Positions 10,401-17,100 of a stretch of DNA of 25,542 nucleotides are shown in pieces. The notes below the pieces were generated by a model. The model made no database searches and was not told the DNA's origin. It was given only the letters and a program-made list of their open reading frames with translations. This DNA is from a virus: positions 1 to 25,542 of the IMG/VR virus record IMGVR_UViG_3300031772_000251; one strand, given 5' to 3'. A program made the translations under genes and the position numbers. Each line of letters begins with the position of its first letter. The stretch's first letter is position 1.

Positions 10401-10881
10401 CATCGAGGGCCACGATCGTAACTGCCCAGGCCACACCGGAGCCCGTAGCGCCCACAGAGAGGCGATACGGGGCGGCGGGAACTACGGCAGCCTGGACAGG
10501 GGCCCGGACCTTCAAGCGAGCTGTGTTGGAATTCGCCGCAAGGTTACCCACGACCGTGATGGCGGCCCCTGGCAGAGGCTTGAACCGCCCTGACCGGGCC
10601 GCGTAATCGAACCGCTGCACGATCTCATTTTTAACCCATCCGAACTCGGCCCCGTACAGGGCCCCTGGGTATGGCGGGGGCGTCCCAGGGATCAGCGGCG
10701 GCTCACCCTCAGAGGTGACCAGCACGAGGTAGTCAGTCCGAGGGTTCGCCTCACTCGACGGGTAGGCCGCGTCAAACGCAACCTGATTTGAGATCAGGTT
10801 ATCGGGTGTCTGCGTGAAGGGCGAGTTTGCCTGCCCCACGCGAATGGGCTCAAGAACATAACCTGAAATCTCGAAAGCCAT
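4477..10881 (-). CDS. Giant modular beta-rich baseplate or fibre protein (2134 aa)
   Basis: The largest gene in the window. The protein is almost all beta strands and turns, rich in Thr, Val, Pro and Gly, with no signal peptide. It is built from repeats. One family (residues 480-545 and 638-703) has the core FxxxGVxxGxLxxI, AKGxYTV, LTTxxPxP and GAxYS. A more diverged relative recurs at about 1371-1435, 1742-1803, 1814-1879 and 1929-1994. A hairpin motif, TGxLxFxxxDxxTYAG followed by a strand, recurs near 172, 268, 360 and 785. A fibronectin-like stretch (FYYRVETMTN) lies near 1262. The last ~130 residues turn helical (from EASIQALFALHQNIAALISS). Position after the spike and before wedge genes suggests a baseplate arm, wedge or long fibre. 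No catalytic motif was seen. The start is two bases after the upstream TAA. Confidence 0.8.
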   Translation of the reverse strand: MAFEISGYVLEPIRVGQANSPFTQTPDNLISNQVAFDAAYPSSEANPRTDYLVLVTSEGEPPLIPGTPPPYPGALYGAEFGWVKNEIVQRFDYAARSGRFKPLPGAAITVVGNLAANSNTARLKVRAPVQAAVVPAAPYRLSVGATGSGVAWAVTIVALDVDFGSPPSLTAELSLETGNLNWHAADLTTYAGQLVRFQQQQFFDFQESTGNVGYAPVSLTDPLILLNPKPGTGQFPLLRFGFGFYLQTIEVPNDAGLVPAPASGFVKWSLATGRLAFNAGDAATYAGTPVYYDGVLFATGLQLPRQVLGDIATPAAIVGLPPVGVDLIFSLPAASTYYQFPRFKYLPSASFSPSGKVGEVQVDPLTGVVQFSASDQSTYAPEDVTVVFGDLPIERGISVRLLRTPVNLDGSQALKDVTAIYEVKGATWADPIIGSPQVFLPSTPIQDAGYQLKVQVFQGQGTFTSNDFPDLSLVVAGTSTTFTGPTLTDPLASFSTAGVTTGSLLQIHTTVAKGLYTVVTVTPTTLTTNPPAPSAVVGATYSIYPASNLGYYIDFDAGTLFYAQRKNLTIVPITQRTSDVMLPDPLVLQGNLLLELETGPGTGIYNPLVLGTDALFDSTSGVVSLTTNAGQIVAQGTSASFSGTAFSDLTADFIAAGVQPGYLIEIDTTAAKGVYTVQTVVSATALTTDVPSPSPVMGAQYSVRVNREVLADRYFDEVQLVDPSTKVERIRGLGPASNGPRLNIPIAYVNSSGFRLGPASGGQFATVVVVPNNGAFTAPPTGTVQVSAASGDLNFAAADLGTTVYWAKTLVPDVDYIMSPGLGLIQFTDRMLTQEEVLITYTTQPPSTDPPTPAGPPVTEYARFLIRKEITQAHPTPTSTLTFNVASPGRPVLPVASNPPPAVFRGGRPQTLGTQCVVDTVASTITFLADSIITDALPHGAIIGPSERVYIDYYVTQAVGGEKTTTILNPPIQTATVNIQETDQNGNPNNKFTITGGDYTASFPTGYLLRIEKDQVYLIGSSVYAPDTTTVTLAGTQVFQDTFNDPKLYVSSGPTPITSAPLVPAYFTPETQAFEAIARGSNTLLIAGDRTLSYRTGVVLLFTNGGSTFTDFLQVSGASYDPDTDRTKVMLSANALRQYVQGTQILLYSVRPVFEPPTVEVPTSQVPVLTQPTVVYRRVTGQPGVILDSPTDYKIDDTGRVVFTTALAPLEEFSIFYTGLRQVSPGINLRASYTNQIAPNANNGLLGQVLLADYFIQSPDTFYYRVETMTNFRGEYAKEIESEASSGSSGPQTSNASQPQLFEQGRKSLYFDEGHLANQDIIARSSLLFYNNSVNLLEAYLRALDGRVVGNNDGLFLFDGTTGILNPSGSATFPLVTTLQDLSAIFTTVLIGRTVEVLSGANKSLKRTITAVPSGTQLTLSPALPSTSSGKYRVLATNQIDDVIQVSPAPYSIKFPPLVVTSIGTFRKYYIPGALSRFYPTSKDFFAFSTVTSDSETGDEVVDTKSTNVTLVAELHTRLAWGVLTESTEFSGPSILKVDFADGSEPGFDDQVEKYARPPFKNGMKCVVQRRDGTFINPATSPVTVTAVAANQLTVTGLASVADVGTTVYRSPIDDSVQVDPDKLTYYTLGLDYSFNGDSGQVIYIGAFPPPLVNTQLVEAQALSGKVNLINTLTAPLQFPALYGGIEDDDGDLSFPIQTPDPDSEQQGYLFTEDKLIHAVTGLIRTVTTSPFVGTGSLNAPRTIITNAVPFVAPLPKVHDLVRILSGLNGQTTFRRITAVGASTVTVSEVFAVVDAGFTFEIGVSALAVTGTAAVTSTVTQLDDLLATFLTSAKVGQTVVLTSGANNGERRQISAIASNTSLTMTPALPFLPAGQAYRIDNSLATYGGTSGDHMTELSAALAGEILLYPDEQQYIEDFLDQVFTDVTTGTGSTSAAVLTDGSATFLDDGVSPVNYVYIETGLNAGIYPVLSVTQTQITVTTPFPVVAAGVAYRVVSLFGASEASIQALFALHQNIAALISSATAFQTLISTPVAVTRTPADTASFARATLTTDLGTRDMVVDARIAALPTDILTVENILANTDRLYDTRWTWVDARINLESGLTVQQATATANRVKDQANIYKQLIKLLAVEGS
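4484..4489 (-). promoter_or_regulatory. Shine-Dalgarno site of the 63-residue gene
   Basis: GGAGGG on the minus strand, three bases before the ATG at 4478-4480. It lies within the last codons of the 2134-residue gene. Together with the ATGA overlap it argues that the small frame is translated. Confidence 0.65.
4900..6771 (-). repeat. Four diverged copies of the same repeat type in the C-terminal half
   Basis: Copies lie at residues about 1371-1435 (6771-6577), 1742-1803 (5658-5473), 1814-1879 (5442-5245) and 1929-1994 (5097-4900). Each has a short Asp-containing start, a strand ending in VGxxVxxxSG or similar, a G-x-N/K basic turn, a strand with ITAV or ISAI, then T-x-x-PALP or TPFP and a closing YRV/YRI. 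The second and third are nearly tandem. The relation to the copies at 480 and 638 is inferred from this shared order of motifs. Confidence 0.55.
8773..9444 (-). repeat. Two copies of a ~66-residue repeat in the 2134-residue protein
   Basis: Residues 480-545 (9444-9247) and 638-703 (8970-8773) align without gaps over most of their length. Shared features are T/S-x-F at the start, D-x-x-A-x-F, GV-x-x-G-x-L-x-x-I, TT-x-AKG-x-YTV-x-TV, LTT-x-x-P-x-P and GA-x-YS. The region between the copies is beta-rich and unrelated to the repeat. Confidence 0.7.
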
Positions 10882-10883
10882 CT

Positions 10884-11462
10884 TTAGATCACCGACCCGA
10901 AGCCGACGCCTGCACCACCAACCGGAGAACCCGTACCAACGATCGGGACAGGCTCGAAGAAGCCCGCGAACGTGATGTCCAGCCCGATCCCGATCGCCGT
11001 AGCGGTCTTGATCGGCCCATCACCAATCATTCCCATTGAAGCAAACCCCGCGATCATCGCAGGGACTGCCGTGGGGCCCACGATCCTCGCCACCCCGGCC
11101 CCAACACCGATCCCCGGGTGGTTGGTCTGCAAGAGTGCCAAGGCGGTCCAGCCGGTGATGAGCCCATTCGTGAGCCCCGTGATCAGCAAGGGGGCCATGG
11201 GACCCAAGATCCCCATGGACGAGAAGCCAGCGTAAAGACCGCCTTGAAGCAGCGGTGGGAGCACGAGCAACGGCATGATTGAGGTCCCTACACCAAGAAC
11301 CCCAGCGTCCACCGTCACAACCTTGGCTTGGACCGTAAGGTACTGGCACACCCCAACCGCAACACCCATTGCGAATTTGGGCATACCCATCCCGATGTTC
11401 CCTGTAGAAAGCAGGTTCGGAGCGAGGAACGCTGCCGCAAGTGCTGGCGGGTTCAAGGGCAC
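10884..11462 (-). CDS. Gly-rich hydrophobic virion protein built of three ~60-residue repeats (192 aa)
   Basis: The GTG at 11460-11462 shares its first base with the TAG of the HNH gene, and GGAG (11471-11474) lies eight bases upstream. The protein has very few charges and many Gly, Ala, Met and Pro residues. It divides into three repeats. The anchor motifs are LSTGNIGMGMP (18-28), FSSMGILGPMAP (80-91) and FASMGMIGDGP (140-150). Each is followed by a hydrophobic helix ending in Gly-x-Gly, and then a GVGxG-type turn segment. The spacing is 60-62 residues. The chain is not a clear membrane protein, since the hydrophobic runs are short and broken by Gly and Pro. It sits directly after the spike (ignoring the HNH insertion) and before the giant baseplate protein, so a baseplate or spike-tip role is plausible. 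No known family is claimed. Confidence 0.75.
   Translation of the reverse strand: MPLNPPALAAAFLAPNLLSTGNIGMGMPKFAMGVAVGVCQYLTVQAKVVTVDAGVLGVGTSIMPLLVLPPLLQGGLYAGFSSMGILGPMAPLLITGLTNGLITGWTALALLQTNHPGIGVGAGVARIVGPTAVPAMIAGFASMGMIGDGPIKTATAIGIGLDITFAGFFEPVPIVGTGSPVGGAGVGFGSVI
10887..11441 (-). repeat. Three tandem ~60-residue protein repeats
   Basis: Repeats span residues about 8-69, 70-130 and 131-192. The second and third are the closest, with AGFSSMGILG against AGFASMGMIG. The first keeps LSTGNIG at the same place. Each copy then has a Pro, an aliphatic helix and a Gly-rich end (VDAGVLGVGT, HPGIGVGAGV and VGGAGVGFG). Confidence 0.6.
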
Positions 11463-11953
11463 TACCTGCGCTCCAAATAGGCCGCAAGACGCAGGAAAAT
11501 TTGTGGGTCTGTGCAGTTCTGTTTGATGGTGTTAGCAAGGTGGCTGATCACCGCGACGTTACCAGGCACATAGCCTTTGGCAGGATCGATCTTGTCCAGC
11601 GTCATCGACTGCTGTCCGACCTTACCCACGCCACGCTTGAACGGAACCCGTGTAATAGGGCAGAGACCGTCCACCGGGATCAAGCAACGAATGTCCTCTG
11701 CCGTGATCGTGAACGGCAGGCCCTCTTTTCGAGCACGCTGCTTAGCACATTTGAACAGCAAAATTTCGGGATTCTCGATGTAGTAGTTTCGTTCTTTCGA
11801 TCGAACCAGCGTCAGATTCGTACGCCTGTACGCTTTCGAGTCCGCTCGGAACTTCTCTGCGTGCTTATCGTAATAAGCCTTGTTATAAACCCGACGACTT
11901 GAACGATGGGCTTCAAGTTGCTCAGGGGTTAGAGTCTCGACTTTGGCTGTCAT
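11462..11953 (-). CDS. Free-standing HNH-type homing endonuclease
   Basis: A 163-residue protein. Residues 16-60 are basic and Tyr-rich (RRVYNKAYYDKH, then KAYRRTN), a pattern seen at the N-terminus of many phage HNH proteins. The nuclease core follows. It has GLPFTIT (78-84), a Cys pair at C90 and C98 with LCPI, then LDKIDPAKGYVPGNVAVIS (119-137) and LANTIK (139-144). The usual first His of the HNH motif is replaced by Asp-Lys-Ile-Asp, as in a known subgroup of these enzymes; N132 and N141 are kept. Such genes spread by cutting alleles that lack them. It splits the structural operon between spike and the triple-repeat protein. Its ATG overlaps the spike stop (ATGA) and its TAG overlaps the next GTG. 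It is probably not part of the virion. Confidence 0.85.
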   Translation of the reverse strand: MTAKVETLTPEQLEAHRSSRRVYNKAYYDKHAEKFRADSKAYRRTNLTLVRSKERNYYIENPEILLFKCAKQRARKEGLPFTITAEDIRCLIPVDGLCPITRVPFKRGVGKVGQQSMTLDKIDPAKGYVPGNVAVISHLANTIKQNCTDPQIFLRLAAYLERR

Positions 11954-14103
11954 AGGGCGGACCTAAACAAAGCAGATCCAGCCAAGGGCAGGCCGGTTAT
12001 CCAATCCAGGCTAGGGGTACCAGGAGGCATCATCGGAGCCCCACGGCACACCCCAAGAGGGGCCGCAGCGGTCCCGATCAGCACCTGAGCGCTAGTGAGG
12101 GTAATGGCGGTGGGTGCCGTCAGGTTCATCGCGAGGCCCGCTGTGAGCGCCATCGCAAGACCTGCCGTAACCGACACCGCCCCGGCTGCCGCTGACAGGG
12201 ATAGCGCTCCCGCTGCCGTAGCGAGACTGATGGCACCCGAGCCCACGGTTACCGAGTAGGCACCCGCCGGAATGTTGGTGGTCATGGCACCACCCAGCAC
12301 GTTGATTGTGCGAGCACCCACCACCAAGTTCTCAGTGAGACCACCTGCAAGAATCGTAGATATCTTGCCACCGAGCACGATGGTTTCCAGAACCGCCAGA
12401 GCGTACTGGTATTGACTCTTGCCTGAGCTGAGCACGTCGATGCCCCCGGCATTCAAGCCAAAGCCCGATTGAGCGTTGACAGAAAACCTGTCTGCCAGAA
12501 TTTTGTACCCACCGTTAACCGTAGTAGCCTTACCGCCATCCACACGCTGGATATTATCCCCAGAAGAGTACGTTTGTTTGTTCCCCTGTAGGCTCTCGCT
12601 GTACGCCACATTATTGTTATCGGGGACCCCTTGAGCCTCAACCACGTAGGACGAGTGGGTGCGAAAGGTCAGACCCGCACCTGAAGAACCGCCTCGGAAA
12701 TCGAACACAACGCTGCCTTCCGAGGTCAGGTGAAGGGCCACCCCATTAGGACTAGCCGCCCCAAGACGCATCTTGAGGGCACCCGCCATATTGATCTCAG
12801 CCGAAACGTTCTTGACGCCGGATGCGTATTTCTCAACCCTTGACCCAGGGATGTTGACGAACAGCTTGCCTTGCTTTGAAACCGCCACAGCAAAAGCATT
12901 CAAGTTGTCGGAAACACCAGGGGGCTTCGGGGGCGGGTTAATCCTGAATAGGTACGCACCTGAGGTTGTGAACGCTTCGTCGTCATCCATTGGAGATCGA
13001 GCAATCGTCTCCAGGCTAAAAGTGCCAGGACTGGTCGCCAAGAAGTCGTCGAAAATCTTTGGCCGCAGTAGTTGCCCATACTGCTTAAGACCCGTATCCG
13101 AGGACGTGTCATTCCCGACGAGCGTGCCAAGGATACGCTCGATGTAGATCGGTTTACGATCCATTTGAAAACCGTCGATTTCCTCACGGACTTCTTGAAC
13201 CAAGTCCGTAGAGTGCAGCATCTCCAAGCGTTCTTCGGTAAAAGCATCCGCCCCGGCATTCTCAGTGGGGTGCTCGAAGTCAATCCCAGGACTCGTTACG
13301 GGGTAGTGTGCCCGTCGTCCGTTTGAAAAGGTTACGGGTGGGAAGCGAGCTTCGTCATTGAACGTATTAAACAACACGTCGGTACTGACCGTGTAGCGTT
13401 TCAAGATAGTGTTGCCGAAATACCGTTCCGATGAATCCTTGAGCGTCTTCCCCTCTTTGATGATGTCCGGAGGTAAGAACAAGCCACCGCGCCGAACGGG
13501 GCCCGAGGATCTGAACACACCCGCTTCACTCGCTACCCGGTGAATTGCCTGTGAGACAAGCGTGCGGTCAGAATCGCGAAGCTCAAAAAGATCCCCCGCT
13601 CGATTGGCCATCCGTACATCACGAGTCAACGTGAACTCAGAACCAGACGCGGACATACCGCCCACGTCTCCTGGCTCTAGGTTCAGACTCTTGTACCTGA
13701 TCTGCGGGGAAAACACCTTGTTGAACAGGGACTGCTCATCCGGGGTCACCTGCGACTGGTCGGTCGAGGAAAAAGGGTCGAAGCGCATGCCTGAGCGCTT
13801 GCCCACAGGCAGGTACCCAAGGATCATAGCCTCATGAAGCTGCTTGTGTTTCCGTCGATAGCCTAAGATGACCATCGAGTTAACTTCGGGTACACCACCC
13901 CAAAAACTACGCGGTCCAGTCATCCCCTGGGTGAGATCGATCTCAAAGCGCTCACCGCCGCCAGTAACGATGGTCACGTCAGCCTTCAACTCAAGGGGAT
14001 CAACCCGAGTAAGGACCCCGAGCTTCATCCCAAAGGGCTCGTGATCTATGAATTCCTTACCTGGTACGTAACCAGACGGGTGCTTTGGTCTATAGTCTGA
14101 CAT
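11950..14103 (-). CDS. Baseplate central spike (OB-fold plus triple-stranded beta-helix needle)
   Basis: A 717-residue protein of the gp5/gpV/VgrG type. Residues about 24-100 form an OB-like barrel (FGMKLGVLTRVDPLELKADV, then FWGGVPEVNSMVILGYRRK, then AMILGYLPVG). Residues 100-490 are mixed and less clear. From about 500 on, short strands rich in Gly, Ser, Val and Thr suggest an intertwined beta-helix. Residues 621-676 fall into seven 8-residue units (GSGAISLA, TAAGALSL, SAAAGAVS, VTAGLAMA, LTAGLAMN, LTAPTAIT, LTSAQVLI), as in the octad needle of T4 gp5. About 40 residues follow as a tip (GVCRGAPMMPPGTPSLDWI). Unlike T4 gp5 it has no lysozyme domain; the peptidase lies in the 586-residue protein. 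It should be a trimer on the hub. No Shine-Dalgarno site is seen, and the start is three bases after the hub stop, so coupling is likely. Confidence 0.85.
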   Translation of the reverse strand: MSDYRPKHPSGYVPGKEFIDHEPFGMKLGVLTRVDPLELKADVTIVTGGGERFEIDLTQGMTGPRSFWGGVPEVNSMVILGYRRKHKQLHEAMILGYLPVGKRSGMRFDPFSSTDQSQVTPDEQSLFNKVFSPQIRYKSLNLEPGDVGGMSASGSEFTLTRDVRMANRAGDLFELRDSDRTLVSQAIHRVASEAGVFRSSGPVRRGGLFLPPDIIKEGKTLKDSSERYFGNTILKRYTVSTDVLFNTFNDEARFPPVTFSNGRRAHYPVTSPGIDFEHPTENAGADAFTEERLEMLHSTDLVQEVREEIDGFQMDRKPIYIERILGTLVGNDTSSDTGLKQYGQLLRPKIFDDFLATSPGTFSLETIARSPMDDDEAFTTSGAYLFRINPPPKPPGVSDNLNAFAVAVSKQGKLFVNIPGSRVEKYASGVKNVSAEINMAGALKMRLGAASPNGVALHLTSEGSVVFDFRGGSSGAGLTFRTHSSYVVEAQGVPDNNNVAYSESLQGNKQTYSSGDNIQRVDGGKATTVNGGYKILADRFSVNAQSGFGLNAGGIDVLSSGKSQYQYALAVLETIVLGGKISTILAGGLTENLVVGARTINVLGGAMTTNIPAGAYSVTVGSGAISLATAAGALSLSAAAGAVSVTAGLAMALTAGLAMNLTAPTAITLTSAQVLIGTAAAPLGVCRGAPMMPPGTPSLDWITGLPLAGSALFRSAL

Positions 14104-14106
14104 GGC

Positions 14107-17100
14107 TTAGGGGGTAGAGAGTTGGGTCTGTTTGCGCAGAACATCTTGCTGGAGTTTAGCAATCTGTTCGTTTCTAGAGTCAATCTCATCCTTAAGGTTC
14201 ACACCAATCACAACAGTATGAGAAGCTTGTTGGCTCTCCAGGTAATCCACTTGGGCTGTGAGCCTAGCTATCTGTGCCTTGTCGTTGGCCAATTCCAGAG
14301 AAAGCTTGGTCTTGGTTGTGTCCTTCTTCAGGTTTTTGCTGAAATCCTCCCAACTCTTGGAAAGGTCCCTAGCGTTTGATTCCACAGCCCCCACGGCTGC
14401 CTTCACGTCGCCCAGATTGAACCGATTCGGGGCTGAAAACGGCGGAGCAAGTTCGGAGGGTTCACTCTGTCCGTCTACTGGTTGGACCTGTGTCGGAGAG
14501 AAAAGAGCATCCAGTTTCAACCCGGACAAAAAGGCGTCCTGACTCTCAAGTGGATCCTGACCCACGGCTGAGTTCAAAGACCTAGGTAGCAGATCCCCAC
14601 GGATTGCCTGCTCAAATTGTTGATGCGGGGTATCCAACTTGCTGTAAAGGTCCACCAAGAACTTGTCCACTTTGGACACGACTTCAGACGGGTTGCCCGC
14701 CGAAGACGAAGCACCACGTTGCAATAAGTCGAGTTCATCTTCAGCTTGTTGCAACCGAGCGGACACGCTACCCGCATTCGCAGAGGTCTGACGGGCTGCT
14801 AACTCCGCTTGGAGGCGTGCTATCTCCACTCGAACTTCTTGCAGTTGAGCCTCTAAGGGGCCGCCACTCACCTGTTGGGCATCTAGTTGGGATTGTAGGG
14901 AGGTGAACCTTTCACTAGCTGCTTGCAGCTTCAAATCCACATCTTCGGCGGCTGCTTGCTGTGCTTCAGCACCACCAGCCGTCAACTGGTCCCTCAGAAT
15001 AGCAATGTTCTGCTCTAACTGCTCTTGCCGTCCCGCTTCAATTGGCCCACCGGCCACCGTGGCTTGGAAGAGGCCCGAGTTATCTGTGGTAGAGGAAGGG
15101 CCGGTAAGTGGTTGGACAGTGTACCCGATATTCATGAAGGCCAGGTCTGCCCGCCCGGTCAAGCACACACAATCCTCGTCCCTGGTAGACAACCCGTCCT
15201 TCACGGACATCTCAGTAAGCGTCAAAGCTCTGGACAACTGTCCAGCTTCCACAGACTGAATGACACCTTTCTGCTCTTGCGATCCGAGAGGTGCTGTGTC
15301 TACGAAATTGTCACCGACATCGACAAACTCCATTCTCTTAGTCTGAGGGTTGATCACCCCGGTAGAAGCAGTCTGTGTGTCGTCAGGAGTTAGAGTCGCA
15401 AGGGTGGCCGCCGGATCAGCATACCCCGTTGAGACCGTAGTGAGCCCTTGGGACTGCGCTGTCAGCGTTGCACTCAAGTCACCACTCAAGGCGAGTTGTA
15501 GACTGACGGCAGCTTTCGTAACATTCGGGCCGCTAACAACTAAGCGACCATCCCTCAAAGACACTCGTCTGCCGTATTGGAAGTTGCCGATTACTTCAAA
15601 CCCACGTTCATCGCTCACCGGAACGATTACGGACGTAGTTGATTGAAGAATGTCCTTGGAATCAATGACCGTGACGTTCTTTGTGGGCAGAAGAAGTAAC
15701 TCGCTAATGACCCCACCGCCAGCCGACGTGTCATGGGCGTACACATACACCCCAGATGAGTTAAGACCGTACTGGTAACGATTAGTCCCCAACTTATCGA
15801 TTAGCTGATCCCGCGCACCAGTGACCAACCTGTCTTGCTGAAGAGGCAGGGTTTGAGTCTGTCGTTCCACCCTTTTCTGTTGATCAGAAACCGATAGGTT
15901 AGGGTCGGGCACACTCGCAGGCTTCTGTCCCGCTTGATTGCTGATATCCGCAGGGGTGTAGGGTCTAGTGTAGACCATCACTACGTTTGGGTAACCCACG
16001 ATTCGTCCGGTCTTAGGGTGCCGAAGAATGAGTGGATCGAAGGGGTTATCGACACCCGCCGCTGCCGCGTAAGAAGCTTCATCTGGAGGGAGAGTGGCCG
16101 CGCTACCCGCCTCTAACTTGAAAATCCCGCCCGTCGCAAGTTGCCTAGACGAGTAACGAAATGTCCGTTTCTCTCCCTCTTTAGACTCGTCTGGTACGTT
16201 ATTGAAGGAAGTTAGCTTGATATTCCCTATGCCTTTAGGGGCGATGAACTTGGAGCGCTTAGCCGTGAGCGTCAACTGCGTGGTGGCACGACCCCCAAAC
16301 GCAATGTTGTGACTGATCCCCGTGATATACCAAATTTGATCTTTGGGGGCGATGTAGATTGGAAAACCTAACCGCAACTCCGCTCGCATTGGGATGGTTA
16401 CAGTCGCTTGATTACGCGCTGAGTTGATCCTATCCAGAAGATCCAGCCCGTAGTAATACATGGCTTGAGGAGACGATAGGAACTCCGAGGTGTGGTCCTG
16501 TGATCGCCACCCGTACCTACGCAAAAGGCGGTAATCTGTGACAAACGTGCCTGGGGTTGCAGGGCCGTCAATACCAAGGTCCTGCGTACCGCCATAGGAC
16601 CCCTTAAGCACAACCTGAGTCACAACACTCGATTCCGACTCAGAAAAATCCCAGTCGATGATGTCAATGTCTTGGATCCAAGACACAGGCTTGTTGCTCA
16701 GAACATCTAGGTTGTAAAAGGGTGGTTTGAATACGATGTCGCCGGTCACATCCATGTAGAACTCGAACCCCAGAGCTTCTTTACATGTGTTGGCGATCTC
16801 TAGTTTAGTCTGGTACTCAGACTGCCATATGTCCATGTTTCCGGCGTTAGCTGTCACGAAACGGTACGCGGCTACCTGGTCCGAGGCGGCGTCAAAGACC
16901 ACCTGACCCCCGTCCACACCGCCGTTAGCGTCACGTATGATGGTGGAGACAACCGCACCCTTGTCGCCTTTGGCCCTAGAGTAGGTGTCAAATAGCGTGT
17001 CCCCGCGAACTGCAACACCTTGTGTTCCGTAAAGTAAGAGGCTGCTACGTATACGAGCAAAACGCTTACTCCAGTACCGCATGATATCGTCGGACGCCAC

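Noticed and set aside
10884-11462. Holin or membrane protein
   Set aside because: The hydrophobic runs are short and broken by Gly and Pro, the chain has a three-repeat structure, and the location is in the baseplate genes.
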